NCBI RefSeq assembly: GCF_000744605.1
Contig: NZ_JQMG01000001.1
Location: forward strand, 1,178,001 to 1,242,000
From: Methylotenera sp. L2L1
GTDB lineage: Bacteria > Pseudomonadota > Gammaproteobacteria > Burkholderiales > Methylophilaceae
Direction: 5' to 3'
DNA: 64,000 bases
Shown in pieces: positions 25,430-36,499 of this stretch (positions within the stretch are counted from its first letter, which is position 1; the number at the start of each line of letters is the position of its first letter). A program made the position numbers and the translations under genes. Below the pieces are notes generated by a model. That model had not been told where the DNA came from, searched no databases, and saw only the letters and a program-made list of their open reading frames with translations.

Positions 25430-25969
25430 GTGGATAGAACAAAAATAGATTTATGGGTAGGTATTTTTGTGGCGCTAGGCATGGCAGCATTGCTTGGTCT
25501 TGCCATGAAGGTCGGTAATTTAACTTCAAGTAAAATAGGCGAGACTTATAATGTGAGTGCTGCCTTCGAGAATATAGGCGGTTTGAAGCCAAATGCGCCT
25601 GTGAAGAGTGCTGGCGTAGTTGTTGGACGTGTTGCTGATATTGGCTTTGATGCTAAGACTTACGAGGCAATTGTGACCATTAAAATAGATAAGCGTTATG
25701 CGTTCCCAAAAGACACATTTGCCAATATTTATACAGCAGGCTTGCTGGGTGAGCAGTATGTTGGCTTGGAAGCTGGTGGTGAAGATGATGTGCTGAAGAA
25801 TGGCGATAAAATCACACAGACGCAAGATGCGATTGTGTTAGAAAAAATGATTAGTCAGTTCTTGTATAACAAAGCTTCTGAAACCGAGGCTGATAAAGGT
25901 ACAGCAAATGCTGCATCTGGAGAATCAGCAGCGGCTAAGTCAACCGAATTGGGTGATGCACCGTTTTAA
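25430..25969 (+). CDS. mlaD: Phospholipid transport MCE-domain protein MlaD
   Basis: MlaD has a single N-terminal membrane helix (residues 8-26) and one MCE domain (about 38-116). It forms the hexameric periplasmic ring through which lipids pass. MCE patterns GLKPNAPVKSAGVVVG and YTAGLLGEQYVGLE are visible. The start is GTG at 25430 with AGAGGG upstream. The C-terminal tail (about 135-179) is low-complexity, rich in Ala, Glu and Ser. Confidence 0.94.
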   Translation: MDRTKIDLWVGIFVALGMAALLGLAMKVGNLTSSKIGETYNVSAAFENIGGLKPNAPVKSAGVVVGRVADIGFDAKTYEAIVTIKIDKRYAFPKDTFANIYTAGLLGEQYVGLEAGGEDDVLKNGDKITQTQDAIVLEKMISQFLYNKASETEADKGTANAASGESAAAKSTELGDAPF

Positions 25970-26035
25970 TCACGGTTAGTAATAGTCTTGATGTTAATTA
26001 ATTGGTCATTTTGACGAAAATATAAAAGGGCTCCA

Positions 26036-26656
26036 ATGAAAATGTTTTTGAAATTAGTAATGAATGTTGCTTTCATTACCTCTATGTTTGTTAATGCTAG
26101 CTTGGCTCAGGCAGAGCTTACTGCAGATGAGTTAGTGAAGCGCACGGCTGAGGATGTGCTTAGCACAATCAAAAGTGATAAAGACATTCAAGCTGGCAAT
26201 CAGCAAAAGATTTTTGCGCTGGCTGAAGAAAAGATCTTACCCAATTTCGACTTTGATCGCGTTTGCCGTATGGTGCTTGGCAAAAACTGGAGAGCAGCCA
26301 CACCAGAGCAGCAAGCCGCTTTTCAGAAAGAGTTCCGTACTTTGCTGTTGCGTACGTATGCTTCTGCATTAGGTAAATATAAAGATCAAGTGATTGAGTA
26401 CAAGCCTTTGCGTGCTGAAGCCGGTGCTAAAAATGTGAGCGTTAAAACACAGATTTTACAACCTGGTGGTCAGCCGATATCTGTTGATTACAGCCTAGTG
26501 AAAGCCGAGAATGGCTGGAAAGTGTATGATATTGTGATTGAGAGCGTGAGTTTGGTAACGAATTATCGTAGCCAGTTTAGTAGCGAAATTCGCCAGAACG
26601 GTATTGATAGCTTGAATAAAAAACTTGCGGATAAGAACAAAGCATCTGGCGTATGA
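26036..26656 (+). CDS. mlaC: Phospholipid-binding periplasmic protein MlaC
   Basis: This is a soluble periplasmic shuttle carrying phospholipids between MlaA at the outer membrane and MlaD. The 206 residues include a Sec signal peptide (about 1-26, ending SLAQA) and the Tgt2/MlaC pattern FDFDRVCRMVLGKNWR, then YKPLRAEAGAKNVSVKT. Its end overlaps mlaB by 4 bases (ATGA). Confidence 0.93.
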   Translation: MKMFLKLVMNVAFITSMFVNASLAQAELTADELVKRTAEDVLSTIKSDKDIQAGNQQKIFALAEEKILPNFDFDRVCRMVLGKNWRAATPEQQAAFQKEFRTLLLRTYASALGKYKDQVIEYKPLRAEAGAKNVSVKTQILQPGGQPISVDYSLVKAENGWKVYDIVIESVSLVTNYRSQFSSEIRQNGIDSLNKKLADKNKASGV

Positions 26657-26943
26657 TTAGTTTCGATTCACAAGAAAACAAATGGCTAGTCTCTGGTGAG
26701 ATATTGGTGGATAACGCCAATGCAGTGCTTGTTGAGAGTGCTGTTTTGCCGATGAATGATGCACTTCAGATTGACTTCTCAGCGGTTACCAATACAGATA
26801 CGTCCGCTATTAGTTTGATTATGGAGTGGCAACGCAGAGCTGCTACTTCTAATCATAAAATCACATTTAAAAGCTTACCTGAAGGTCTTGGTAGTTTGGC
26901 TACCCTTTATGGGGTTGCTGACTTTATTCCATTGAGTGTTTAA
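26653..26943 (+). CDS. mlaB: STAS-domain protein MlaB
   Basis: This 96-residue STAS domain protein binds MlaF and supports ABC complex assembly and activity. The conserved phosphorylatable-type motif appears as TNTDTSAISLIMEWQRRA near residue 55. Translation is coupled to mlaC by a 4-base overlap. It is the last gene of the mla set. Confidence 0.88.
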   Translation: MISFDSQENKWLVSGEILVDNANAVLVESAVLPMNDALQIDFSAVTNTDTSAISLIMEWQRRAATSNHKITFKSLPEGLGSLATLYGVADFIPLSV

Positions 26944-27029
26944 CTCTTTGATCCAAGACCATTTCGGGGTCGGTAGTTTTTCTTTGGAAATATAGGTTTT
27001 TTTGTAGGCCGGCATTTTCAAATGACCGC

Positions 27030-27062
27030 CCACTATTTTAGATAGTGCATTCTAAATAGTGG
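27030..27062 (+). terminator. Hairpin between mlaB and the ABC exporter genes
   Basis: CCACTATTTTAGA pairs with TCTAAATAGTGG (one bulge) around an 8-base loop. There is no clear U-run after it, so it may be a weak terminator or an mRNA-stabilising hairpin. Confidence 0.4.
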
Positions 27063-27126
27063 CGCATATTTAGAATGATTTTTTGAAAGTTAAGGCTTTT
27101 TGTAGTTGAGTGCTGATAAGTTTTAA

Positions 27127-28086
27127 TTGTTAATCGAAAGTCATTTCTTGAATCATCCCGCAATTCATATCCATGGCGTACATAAAAACTTTGGTGCGCT
27201 ACATGCCTTAAATGGTGTTGATCTTACCATCGAGCAGGGTGAGTTCTTTGCCCTGCTTGGGCCTAATGGTGCAGGTAAATCTACCTTGATTAATATTCTT
27301 GCAGGTCTTATTGCACCCAGCGCCGGTAGCATCTCAGTGATGGGTTTTGATGTGCAGCAGCAATACCAGCAGGCGCGTCAGTTATTGGGCGTGGTGCCTC
27401 AAGAGTTGGTATTTGATCCTTTTTTTAATGTTCGAGAAATGTTACGTTTTCAAGCTGGCTATTTTGGCCTTGGGCGTGAAAATGATCTGTGGGTAGATGA
27501 GATATTAGAAGGGCTGGGTTTAGCAGATAAGGCGCATACTAATATGCGCAAGCTATCTGGTGGCATGAAGCGTCGTGCGCTTATCGCACAGGCGCTTGCC
27601 CATAAACCGCCTGTGATTGTGCTGGATGAACCTACCGCAGGTGTGGATGTTGAATTGCGCCAGATGCTTTGGGAGTTTATCAAAAAGCTAAACCGGGATG
27701 GTCACACCATTATCTTAACCACTCATTATTTAGAAGAGGCCGAAACGTTGTGCAGTCGTGTCGGTATGATGAAGCAAGGTAAGATAGTCGCATTAGATAG
27801 TACGGCTAATTTGCTTAATAAATTCTCAGGTAAACATTTGCGACTGACATTAGGTAATGTGAGCTTGCCGCAAGATGTGGAGCGTTTGGTGCGCCATGTT
27901 GAAAACGGTATTTATACCTTTGCTTTAACCGATATGAGTCAGATAGAGTTGGTACTTTCATCTTTACGCGCTAGCGGTATTAAGGTGATTGATATGCAGT
28001 TAAATGAAGCAGATCTGGAAGATGTGTTTTTATCGCTAGTCGGCAACGAGACCGTTAATCATCAATCAGTGAGTCATGCATCATGA
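27127..28086 (+). CDS. ABC transporter ATP-binding protein (YadG-like)
   Basis: This is the ATPase of an ABC-2 type exporter. The 319 residues contain Walker A GPNGAGKST near 49, signature LSGGMKRR near 145, Walker B VIVLDEPTAGVD near 164 and switch TTHY. The C-terminal ~80 residues form the regulatory extension seen in drug or polysaccharide exporters. The best available start is TTG at 27127, without a strong ribosome site, so the N-terminus is uncertain. It overlaps the permease gene by 4 bases. Substrate unknown. Confidence 0.88.
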   Translation: MLIESHFLNHPAIHIHGVHKNFGALHALNGVDLTIEQGEFFALLGPNGAGKSTLINILAGLIAPSAGSISVMGFDVQQQYQQARQLLGVVPQELVFDPFFNVREMLRFQAGYFGLGRENDLWVDEILEGLGLADKAHTNMRKLSGGMKRRALIAQALAHKPPVIVLDEPTAGVDVELRQMLWEFIKKLNRDGHTIILTTHYLEEAETLCSRVGMMKQGKIVALDSTANLLNKFSGKHLRLTLGNVSLPQDVERLVRHVENGIYTFALTDMSQIELVLSSLRASGIKVIDMQLNEADLEDVFLSLVGNETVNHQSVSHAS

Positions 28087-28883
28087 GTGATTTGAAAATA
28101 AATACTTCACTCAATAGTCGATCAAGCTGGATTGGCCCTTGGACTTTGCTGAAAAAAGAATTGCTACGATTTTGGCGCGTTTCTTTTCAAACAGTGGCGG
28201 CCCCAGTGATTACCGCGCTGTTGTATTTATTGATTTTTTCTCACGTGTTAGATAAGCACGTGCAGGTGTATGAAGGCGTTGCCTATACTGAGTTTCTCAT
28301 TCCTGGCTTGATTATGATGTCTGTGCTGCAAAATGCATTTGCGAATAGTTCATCTAGCCTGATTCAATCGAAAGTCATGGGCAATATCGTATTTGTTTTA
28401 CTAACCCCCCTGACACATTTGCAGTTTTTTATGGCGTTCCTAATTGCTGCAATTATTCGCGGATTAGTCGTGGGTTTGTGTATTTATCTTGTGGCCATGT
28501 GGTTTGTTGATTTAACGGTGGCTAATCCATGGATGATTATTGCATTTGGTTTGCTCGGTAGTGCGTTGCTCGGTACTTTTGGCATTATTGCGGGGATATG
28601 GGCAGATAGATTTGACCAGATGGCCGCCTTCCAGAATTTTATTATTATGCCGCTGTCATTCTTGTCCGGTGTTTTTTATTCAATTCATTCATTACCGCCA
28701 TTTTGGCAAAAAGTATCGCATCTGAATCCATTTTTCTACATGATAGACGGGTTTAGGTATGGCTTCTTTGGTAAGGGTGATGTATCTCCGGTCCTCAGTT
28801 TGCTCATCGTGGCGGCGTCCTTCCTTGTGTTAGCACTGATCACATTAAAAATGTTAAAATCAGGCTATAAACTTAGGTCATAA
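28083..28883 (+). CDS. ABC-2 type transport permease (YadH-like)
   Basis: This 266-residue membrane protein has six predicted helices and the ABC-2 pattern (GVFYSIHSLPPFWQKVSHLNPF near residue 197-218). It pairs with the ATPase encoded immediately upstream through an ATGA overlap. In betaproteobacteria this pair commonly sits between mla and bolA/murA, but its substrate is not established, and a role in envelope biogenesis is only suggested by the neighbours. Confidence 0.88.
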   Translation: MSDLKINTSLNSRSSWIGPWTLLKKELLRFWRVSFQTVAAPVITALLYLLIFSHVLDKHVQVYEGVAYTEFLIPGLIMMSVLQNAFANSSSSLIQSKVMGNIVFVLLTPLTHLQFFMAFLIAAIIRGLVVGLCIYLVAMWFVDLTVANPWMIIAFGLLGSALLGTFGIIAGIWADRFDQMAAFQNFIIMPLSFLSGVFYSIHSLPPFWQKVSHLNPFFYMIDGFRYGFFGKGDVSPVLSLLIVAASFLVLALITLKMLKSGYKLRS

Positions 28884-28948
28884 TGCACTTAGGTCATAAT
28901 GCTAAGTTAAACAATTTAGCTAGTTGAATTATTAAAGGTGAGTAACAC

Positions 28949-29200
28949 GTGTTAAGTGCCCAGCAGTTGGAAACATACATCACGCAAAATTTAGCGTGTG
29001 ATTATATAAAAGTATTAGGTGATGACGGTACGCATTTTGAGGCGGTCATCGTTAGCCCTGAATTTGTTGGTAAGACTATGGTTAAGCAGCATCAGTTGGT
29101 GTACTCAGCCTTAGGCGACAGGATGAGAGCTGAGATTCATGCTTTATCCATGCAAACGTTAACCCCAGACGCGTGGTTAACGTTGCAAGCTAACAACTAA
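28949..29200 (+). CDS. ibaG: BolA-family protein (IbaG-like)
   Basis: This 83-residue single-domain BolA-like protein has the class II KH-type fold and conserved VKQHQLVYSALGDRM. IbaG/BolA proteins bind monothiol glutaredoxins and a shared [2Fe-2S] cluster. That fits the next gene, a Grx4-type glutaredoxin 69 bases downstream. The start is GTG with AAAGGTGAG upstream. Whether it is the IbaG or the BolA branch is inferred from the mla/murA context. Confidence 0.82.
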   Translation: MLSAQQLETYITQNLACDYIKVLGDDGTHFEAVIVSPEFVGKTMVKQHQLVYSALGDRMRAEIHALSMQTLTPDAWLTLQANN

Positions 29201-29269
29201 GGCTAAAGTGTGTCTAATCAAGTACCAGTAAAAAGTTTTTGTAATTAAGTTTTGTAATTAGGATAAATA

Positions 29270-29581
29270 ATGGATACGCAGGAATTAATCAGAAGTCAGG
29301 TAACAGGTAACCCAGTAGTGCTGTATATGAAAGGTAGCCCAAAGTTTCCACAATGTGGTTTTTCAAACTTGGCAACGCAAATTCTCAATGCCTGTAACGT
29401 AGAGTACGTGGCGATTGATGTGTTAGCAGATCAAAATATCCGTGAGGGTATTAAAACTTATGCAAACTGGCCAACGATTCCACAGTTATATATTAACGGT
29501 GAATTTGTAGGTGGTTCAGACATTATGCGTGCCATGTATGAAAGTGGTGAGCTTCAAACATTATTGAATGCGACTAAATAA
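29270..29581 (+). CDS. grxD: Monothiol glutaredoxin Grx4 (GrxD)
   Basis: This is a [2Fe-2S]-binding monothiol glutaredoxin acting in iron-sulfur cluster delivery. The 103 residues carry the CGFS active site (PQCGFSNLA, near residue 27), the TIPQLYINGEFVGGSDI glutathione-binding region and the usual length. It is adjacent to a BolA partner. Its TAA is followed directly by the TTG start of murA. Confidence 0.94.
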   Translation: MDTQELIRSQVTGNPVVLYMKGSPKFPQCGFSNLATQILNACNVEYVAIDVLADQNIREGIKTYANWPTIPQLYINGEFVGGSDIMRAMYESGELQTLLNATK

Positions 29582-30847
<1,266 letters not shown>

Positions 30848-30859
30848 AGAAAATTGAAA

Positions 30860-31504
30860 ATGATTACGATAGCACTTTCAAAGGGTAGGATTTTTGAAGA
30901 AACAGCACCGTTGCTGGCAGCGGCAGGCATTCATGCGGCTGAAGACCCAGAATCGTCTCGTAAGCTGATTATAGAAACAAATCGACCAGATGTACGTTTG
31001 ATTATCGTACGTGCGACTGATGTGCCTACTTATGTACAGTATGGTGCTGCTGATTTAGGTATCGCTGGTAAAGATGTGTTAGATGAGCATGGCGGTGATG
31101 GTTTGTATCAGCCGATAGATCTACAGATTGCAAAATGCAAAATGATGGTGGCGGTGCGTGAAGATTTTGATTATTTCGGCTCTATTCGAAGTGGTGCGCG
31201 GCTTAAAGTGGTGACTAAATACGTAAAAACTGCGCGTGAGCATTTTGCAGCAAAAGGCATGCACGTGGATTTGATTAAACTCTACGGTTCTATGGAGCTT
31301 GGCCCATTAGTTGGGTTAGCGGACGTGATTGTTGATTTGGTCAGCACCGGCGGCACTTTGCGCGCTAATAAGCTTAAAGCGGTAGAAGAGGTTGGTGATA
31401 TCAGCTCAAGGCTGGTTGTTAACCAGGCATCACTTAAGCTCAATAGAGCTAAGTTACAGCCGATTATGGATGCGTTTCAAACTGCTATTGCAAAGAACAA
31501 ATAA
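30860..31504 (+). CDS. hisG: ATP phosphoribosyltransferase, short form HisG
   Basis: HisG carries out the first step of histidine synthesis, condensing ATP and PRPP. At about 214 residues it is the short form (HisGS) lacking the regulatory C-terminal domain, so by family knowledge it needs HisZ, which is not in this window. The conserved [15 protein letters not shown]-binding loop is near residue 155. I prefer the ATG at 30860 over a TTG two codons upstream because [12 protein letters not shown] is the normal N-terminus. It lies 12 bases after murA. Confidence 0.94.
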   Translation: MITIALSKGRIFEETAPLLAAAGIHAAEDPESSRKLIIETNRPDVRLIIVRATDVPTYVQYGAADLGIAGKDVLDEHGGDGLYQPIDLQIAKCKMMVAVREDFDYFGSIRSGARLKVVTKYVKTAREHFAAKGMHVDLIKLYGSMELGPLVGLADVIVDLVSTGGTLRANKLKAVEEVGDISSRLVVNQASLKLNRAKLQPIMDAFQTAIAKNK

Positions 31505-31527
31505 ATTTAGGTATATAGGTTAGTCAT

Positions 31528-32823
31528 ATGAACATTAGACGTTTCTCTACTTCAGATGGTGATTTCCAAGCGAACTTAAAGCAATTGCTTGCATTTGAAA
31601 CAGCGCAAGACGATAGCATTGACGTGGTGGTAGCAAATATCTTAAAGGATGTTAAAACCCGTGGTGATGCGGCTGTGCTGGAGTATACCAATCGTTTTGA
31701 TAAAACCAATGCTAGTCAAATCAGTGAACTTGAAATCAGTCAGTCTGAATTGATTGCAGCATTGAATGGCTTGCCAGCTGAACAACGTGCAGCATTACAA
31801 ACGGCTGCAGACCGTGTAAAAAGTTATCATGAAAAGCAATTGATGAGCTCATGGAGTTACACGGAAGCTGATGGTACTTTGCTTGGTCAGCAAGTGACGT
31901 CATTAGATCGTGTCGGTCTATATGTGCCTGGCGGTAAAGCTGCTTACCCTTCCTCGGTCTTAATGAACGCGATACCGGCGAAAGTCGCTGGTGTTCAAGA
32001 GCTGATTATGGTGGTGCCGACGCCTAATGGTGAGAAAAATCAGTTAGTACTGGCTGCTGCTGCTGTATGTGGTGTTGACCGCGTATTCTGTCTAGGCGGT
32101 GCGCAGGCAGTCGGCGCGTTGGCATATGGCACTGAAACCGTGCCACAAGTTGATAAAATTGTAGGGCCTGGTAATGCCTATGTTGCCGCAGCCAAACGTC
32201 GTGTGTTCGGTGTGGTTGGTATTGATATGGTGGCTGGCCCTTCTGAGATTCTGGTCATTTGTGACGGTAAAACGAATCCAGACTGGATTGCAATGGACTT
32301 GTTCTCACAAGCTGAGCATGATGAATTGGCACAATCTATTTTGCTAAGTCCTGATGCTGACTTTTTAGACCAAGTGGCGGCTAGTATTCAGAAGCTAGTG
32401 CAGGAAATGCCGCGTAAAGATATTATTACCACGTCATTAACAGACCGTGGCGCTTTAATCCACGTGCGTGATTTGGAAGAAGCAGCAGACATCAGTAACT
32501 ACATTGCGCCAGAGCATTTGGAGTTGTCTGTGGAAGAGCCATTGGCTTTTAGTAAAAAAATTAAACACGCGGGCGCTATTTTTATGGGTCGTGATACTTG
32601 TGAAGCGTTAGGTGATTACTGCGCTGGACCAAATCATGTCTTACCTACGTCACGTACTGCAAGATTTTCATCACCGTTAGGTGTTTATGACTTCCAAAAG
32701 CGCTCAAGCTTAATTATGGTGTCTTCAGAAGGCGCACAAGTGTTAGGTAAGGTTGCTGCCACGTTAGCTTATGGTGAAGGTCTGCAAGCGCACGCGCGCT
32801 CTGCTGAATATCGTCTTAAGTAG
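31528..32823 (+). CDS. hisD: Histidinol dehydrogenase HisD
   Basis: HisD catalyses the last two oxidations from L-histidinol to L-histidine using NAD and zinc. The 431-residue protein shows the family signature GPSEILVI, the zinc ligand region SQAEHDE, and the conserved IAPEHLEL and GPNHVLPT. It is in line with hisG (23-base gap) and hisC. Confidence 0.96.
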   Translation: MNIRRFSTSDGDFQANLKQLLAFETAQDDSIDVVVANILKDVKTRGDAAVLEYTNRFDKTNASQISELEISQSELIAALNGLPAEQRAALQTAADRVKSYHEKQLMSSWSYTEADGTLLGQQVTSLDRVGLYVPGGKAAYPSSVLMNAIPAKVAGVQELIMVVPTPNGEKNQLVLAAAAVCGVDRVFCLGGAQAVGALAYGTETVPQVDKIVGPGNAYVAAAKRRVFGVVGIDMVAGPSEILVICDGKTNPDWIAMDLFSQAEHDELAQSILLSPDADFLDQVAASIQKLVQEMPRKDIITTSLTDRGALIHVRDLEEAADISNYIAPEHLELSVEEPLAFSKKIKHAGAIFMGRDTCEALGDYCAGPNHVLPTSRTARFSSPLGVYDFQKRSSLIMVSSEGAQVLGKVAATLAYGEGLQAHARSAEYRLK

Positions 32824-32966
32824 TCTGTGATTGGCATTTTAAGCATTGGTCTTGATGGACGATGCTTAAATGTCCAGTAAAGCGCATACCTATTTGATGA
32901 TGCGCACCTATTGATTAATTTCACGTTGGATGATGTGATGACAGAGAATATGTCCGAGGTTTTAGT

Positions 32967-34028
32967 ATGAGTAAATATTGGAGTGATGTTGTTCATAAGC
33001 TCACCCCTTATGTGCCAGGCGAGCAACCAAAAATTAATAATTTGGTAAAGCTAAATACCAATGAAAATCCTTATGGGCCAAGTCCAAAAGTGATTGAAGC
33101 CTTGAAGTTAGAAGCTGCAGAAACATTGCGCTTATATCCAGATCCAAATTCTGATGCGTTAAGAGCGGCAATTGCTAAGGTACACCATTTGGATAGTAGC
33201 CAAGTGTTTGTAGGTAACGGTTCTGACGAGGTGTTGGCGCATGTGTTTCAAGCGCTGTTAAAGCATGACCAGCCATTGTTGTTTCCTGATATCACTTATA
33301 GCTTTTACCCTGTGTATTGTGGGTTATATGGCATTCATTATGAAACGATTCCGTTAGCAGAAGATTTTAGCATTCGCGTAGAAGATTATAAAAAGCCCAA
33401 TGGCGGCATTATCTTCCCTAACCCTAATGCACCAACAGGGATGCCACTTGCGTTGGCCAAAATTAAATGGATACTGCAAAACAATACTGAATCAGTAGTG
33501 GTCATTGATGAAGCCTACGTGGATTTTGGCACAGAGTCCGCGGTAAGCCTGATTAACCAATATCCCAACCTACTAGTTACACATACTTTATCTAAGGCGC
33601 GCTCTTTGGCTGGCCTGCGTGTCGGCTATGCATTAGGCTCGGCAACGCTGATTGAAGCGTTGGTGCGCGTTAAAGACAGCTTCAACTCTTACCCGATTGA
33701 TCGCTTTGCTTCTGCCGGGGCAGTGGCAGCAATGCAGGATGTAGATTATTTTGAAGCAACCTGCCAAAAAGTGATTGCAACGCGCGAGGCGTTGGTTGCT
33801 AACATGCTTGCGCTAGATTTTGAAGTGTTGCCATCTGGCGCTAACTTTATATTTGCAAAACATAAAGTGCGTGATGGTGCCGAGTTAAGTGCAAAGCTGC
33901 GTGAGCACGGCATTATTGTGCGACATTTTAAGTCGCCTGACCGCATTGCACCTTATCTGCGTATTACAATCGGTACAGATGAGCAGTCTGCGTTGCTACT
34001 TCAAGCATTAAAAGCTGTGTTAAGTTAA
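32967..34028 (+). CDS. hisC: Histidinol-phosphate aminotransferase HisC
   Basis: This is a PLP-dependent class I/II aminotransferase making histidinol phosphate. The 353 residues contain [13 protein letters not shown] near 28, GNGSDEVL near 81, and the PLP-binding Lys in [17 protein letters not shown] near 214. A 143-base gap separates it from hisD, and the gap before the next his gene is occupied by hps with its own promoter and terminator. Confidence 0.95.
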   Translation: MSKYWSDVVHKLTPYVPGEQPKINNLVKLNTNENPYGPSPKVIEALKLEAAETLRLYPDPNSDALRAAIAKVHHLDSSQVFVGNGSDEVLAHVFQALLKHDQPLLFPDITYSFYPVYCGLYGIHYETIPLAEDFSIRVEDYKKPNGGIIFPNPNAPTGMPLALAKIKWILQNNTESVVVIDEAYVDFGTESAVSLINQYPNLLVTHTLSKARSLAGLRVGYALGSATLIEALVRVKDSFNSYPIDRFASAGAVAAMQDVDYFEATCQKVIATREALVANMLALDFEVLPSGANFIFAKHKVRDGAELSAKLREHGIIVRHFKSPDRIAPYLRITIGTDEQSALLLQALKAVLS

Positions 34029-34165
34029 TTACGTCTTTTACTGGAATCTGGCAAAAATTACCAAAAGTATCGCTGTAAATCAGTGTTATTACGGATATTT
34101 TCTGAACTATTTAGGACGTTCAAACTTTTTATATAGATAAAACATGCAAATTAAGCATGAAAAGT

Positions 34166-34195
34166 TTGAATTTTCACACGAAGTGCGGTTATGAT
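34166..34195 (+). promoter_or_regulatory. Putative promoter of hps
   Basis: TTGAAT (34166-34171) and TATGAT (34190-34195) are 18 bases apart, about 100 bases before the hps start. A second TATAAT-like hexamer lies at 34221-34226. The 270-base gap and strong ribosome site fit a separately and strongly transcribed gene. Confidence 0.5.
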
Positions 34196-34298
34196 AGCGA
34201 AATGTGCGTTTTGTGCACAATATAATAATTATTTTCAATCTGTATTTTTAACCTAGGTAAGTCATTATTTTGATTTATTATTAGTTGGAGGATGTATC

Positions 34299-34976
34299 GT
34301 GGCACAAACCCAAATGGCATTAGACTCATTAGATTTCGACGCAACAGTTGCTTTAGCAGCTAAAGTTGCCCCACACGTGGATATTTTAGAAATTGGTACA
34401 CCATGCATTAAGCATAACGGTATCAAATTGCTTCAAACACTACGTGCTAAGTTCCCAAACAACAAAATCTTAGTTGACTTGAAAACAATGGATGCTGGTT
34501 TCTACGAAGCTGAGCCATTTTACAAAGCAGGTGCTGACATTTGTACAGTATTGGGTACTTCTGACATCGGTACAATCAAAGGCGTGATCGACGTTGCTAA
34601 CAAATACGGTAAAAAAGCTCAAGTTGACTTGATCAACGTTGCTGATAAAAAAGCACGTACACAAGAAGTTGCAAAATTAGGCGCGCACATCATTGGCGTG
34701 CACACTGGTTTAGATCAACAAGCTGCTGGTCAAACACCATTTGGTGACTTGGCTTTGGTTGCTGGCTTGAACTTAGGTCTTGAAATTTCAGTTGCTGGTG
34801 GTGTTAAAGCTGCTACTACTGCACAAGTACGTGACGCTGGCGCAACTATCATTGTTGCTGGTGCTGCAATCTACGGCGCTGCTGACCCAGCTGCTGCTGC
34901 TGCAGAAATCACTGCAATCGCTCATGGCGGTTCAACAGGTGGTTTGTTCGGCTGGATCAAAAAATTATTTAGTTAA
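34299..34976 (+). CDS. hps: 3-hexulose-6-phosphate synthase (RuMP pathway)
   Basis: This enzyme condenses formaldehyde with ribulose 5-phosphate to hexulose 6-phosphate, the entry step of formaldehyde assimilation in methylotrophs. The 225-residue TIM-barrel protein of the OMP decarboxylase suprafamily has the DLKTMDAG (D-x-K-x-x-D) motif near residue 61. EIGTPCIKHNG lies near 33 and SVAGGVK near 164. The start is GTG with TTGGAGGA seven to eight bases upstream. It is embedded between hisC and hisB, has its own promoter-like site and a strong terminator, and uses a restricted codon set typical of highly expressed genes. The partner hexulose-phosphate isomerase gene is not in the window. Confidence 0.95.
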   Translation: MAQTQMALDSLDFDATVALAAKVAPHVDILEIGTPCIKHNGIKLLQTLRAKFPNNKILVDLKTMDAGFYEAEPFYKAGADICTVLGTSDIGTIKGVIDVANKYGKKAQVDLINVADKKARTQEVAKLGAHIIGVHTGLDQQAAGQTPFGDLALVAGLNLGLEISVAGGVKAATTAQVRDAGATIIVAGAAIYGAADPAAAAAEITAIAHGGSTGGLFGWIKKLFS

Positions 34977-35004
34977 TATCTGATAATATCTAAGTAGTTA
35001 AATG

Positions 35005-35037
35005 AAAAACCCCAGTCTTAAAACTGGGGTTTTTTTA
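35005..35037 (+). terminator. Strong terminator after hps
   Basis: AAAACCCCAGT pairs with ACTGGGGTTTT around a short loop, followed by a run of seven or more T. It lies 30 bases downstream of the hps stop and isolates hps from hisB. Confidence 0.93.
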
Positions 35038-35123
35038 CTTTAGATTTAAATTCATCATGTAGCTATGTGTTACAACCTTTTAATGGGTTAAAATGCAGGC
35101 TGATAACATAAAACATTAGACTT

Positions 35124-35711
35124 ATGCGTAACGCTAAAATTACTAGGAATACTTTAGAAACCCAAATTACGGTGAGCATCAACCTAGATGGCACCGGTGT
35201 TTCTCAATTTAACACTGGCTTAGGCTTCTTGGATCATATGCTAGACCAAATTGCGCGTCATGGCATGATGGATATTGAAGTTAACGCTAAGGGCGATTTG
35301 CACATTGATGCACATCACACGGTTGAGGATATTGGCATTACGCTTGGACAAGCGTTTGCACAGGCAGTTGGTGATAAAAAAGGCATTCGCCGTTACGGTC
35401 ACGCCTATGTGCCATTGGATGAAGCGCTATCAAGAGTCGTGCTAGATATTTCTGGGCGTCCAGGATTAGAGTTTGGCTGTACCTTTACCCGTGCAGCTAT
35501 TGGTAGTTTTGATGTGGATTTGGTACATGAGTTTTTTCAGGGCTTTGTGAATCATGCCAATGTTACTTTGCATATTGATAACTTAAAAGGTCATAATGCT
35601 CACCATCAAGCTGAAACCATATTTAAAGCCTTTGGGCGCGCACTGCGTATGGCCGTAGAGTTGGATGCACGTATGGCGGGGATTATGCCGTCAACAAAAG
35701 GTAGTTTGTAG
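35124..35711 (+). CDS. hisB: Imidazoleglycerol-phosphate dehydratase HisB
   Basis: This is a manganese-dependent dehydratase of the histidine pathway. The 195-residue monofunctional form (no HisN phosphatase domain) has metal-binding His clusters in [25 protein letters not shown] and [18 protein letters not shown]. It starts the second his block after the hps terminator, so it needs its own promoter in the 35038-35123 gap. Confidence 0.96.
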   Translation: MRNAKITRNTLETQITVSINLDGTGVSQFNTGLGFLDHMLDQIARHGMMDIEVNAKGDLHIDAHHTVEDIGITLGQAFAQAVGDKKGIRRYGHAYVPLDEALSRVVLDISGRPGLEFGCTFTRAAIGSFDVDLVHEFFQGFVNHANVTLHIDNLKGHNAHHQAETIFKAFGRALRMAVELDARMAGIMPSTKGSL

Positions 35712-35754
35712 CCTGAGCACATCTTCGAGAAATGATCTTAGGCAGCATTAAAAT

Positions 35755-36417
35755 ATGAGTACAATTGATATTGCAGTAGTTGATTATGGCATGGGTAACT
35801 TGCGCTCAGTGTCAAAAGCATTGGAACATGTCGCGCCGACTAAAAACGTAGTTGTGACCAGTAGTCCTCATGATGTTGCAAACGCGTCACGTGTTGTATT
35901 CCCCGGCCAGGGCGCGATGCCAGATTGCATCAGAGAGCTAGATGCAAGAGGTTTGCGTGCAGCAGTATTGGATGCAGCTCAAAACAAACCGTTTTTGGGT
36001 ATTTGTATTGGTCTTCAGATGTTATTTGAGCACTCGGAGGAGGGTGATGCCGCTGGCCTAGGTTTGTTTAAGGGTAGCGTGAAAAGATTTGCCACTGAAA
36101 ACATGATTGATGCCCAAGGTGAAAAGCTGAAGGTGCCTCACATGGGTTGGAATCAGGTGTATCAAAGCCATCATGCGGTGCCAAAAACCCACCCACTCTG
36201 GCATGGTATTGAAGATGGTGCAAGGTTCTATTACGTGCATAGTTATTATGTGCAACCTGAAGATGAAAGTATCGTCGAGGGATTTACCCATTATCCAAAA
36301 CAGTTTACTTGTGCTGTCGCTAAAGATAATTTATTTGCAGTGCAGTTTCACCCAGAGAAAAGTGCGAATGCAGGTTTGCAGTTGTTGAGTAATTTTGTCA
36401 ACTGGGCACCTAAGTAA
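35755..36417 (+). CDS. hisH: Imidazole glycerol phosphate synthase glutaminase subunit HisH
   Basis: This is the glutamine amidotransferase subunit that feeds ammonia to HisF. The 220 residues show the oxyanion region FPGQGAMPDC, the nucleophile Cys in GICIGLQML and the His/Glu pair in VQFHPEKSANAG. The partner hisF is three genes later, after hisA. Confidence 0.96.
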   Translation: MSTIDIAVVDYGMGNLRSVSKALEHVAPTKNVVVTSSPHDVANASRVVFPGQGAMPDCIRELDARGLRAAVLDAAQNKPFLGICIGLQMLFEHSEEGDAAGLGLFKGSVKRFATENMIDAQGEKLKVPHMGWNQVYQSHHAVPKTHPLWHGIEDGARFYYVHSYYVQPEDESIVEGFTHYPKQFTCAVAKDNLFAVQFHPEKSANAGLQLLSNFVNWAPK

Positions 36418-36499
36418 GTCGGTAGTAAGTCGGTCATAAATACATATAAACAGCTTTTCTTCTTTTTAACTTTTTCGTATATAAAAATTAATTTTCACT

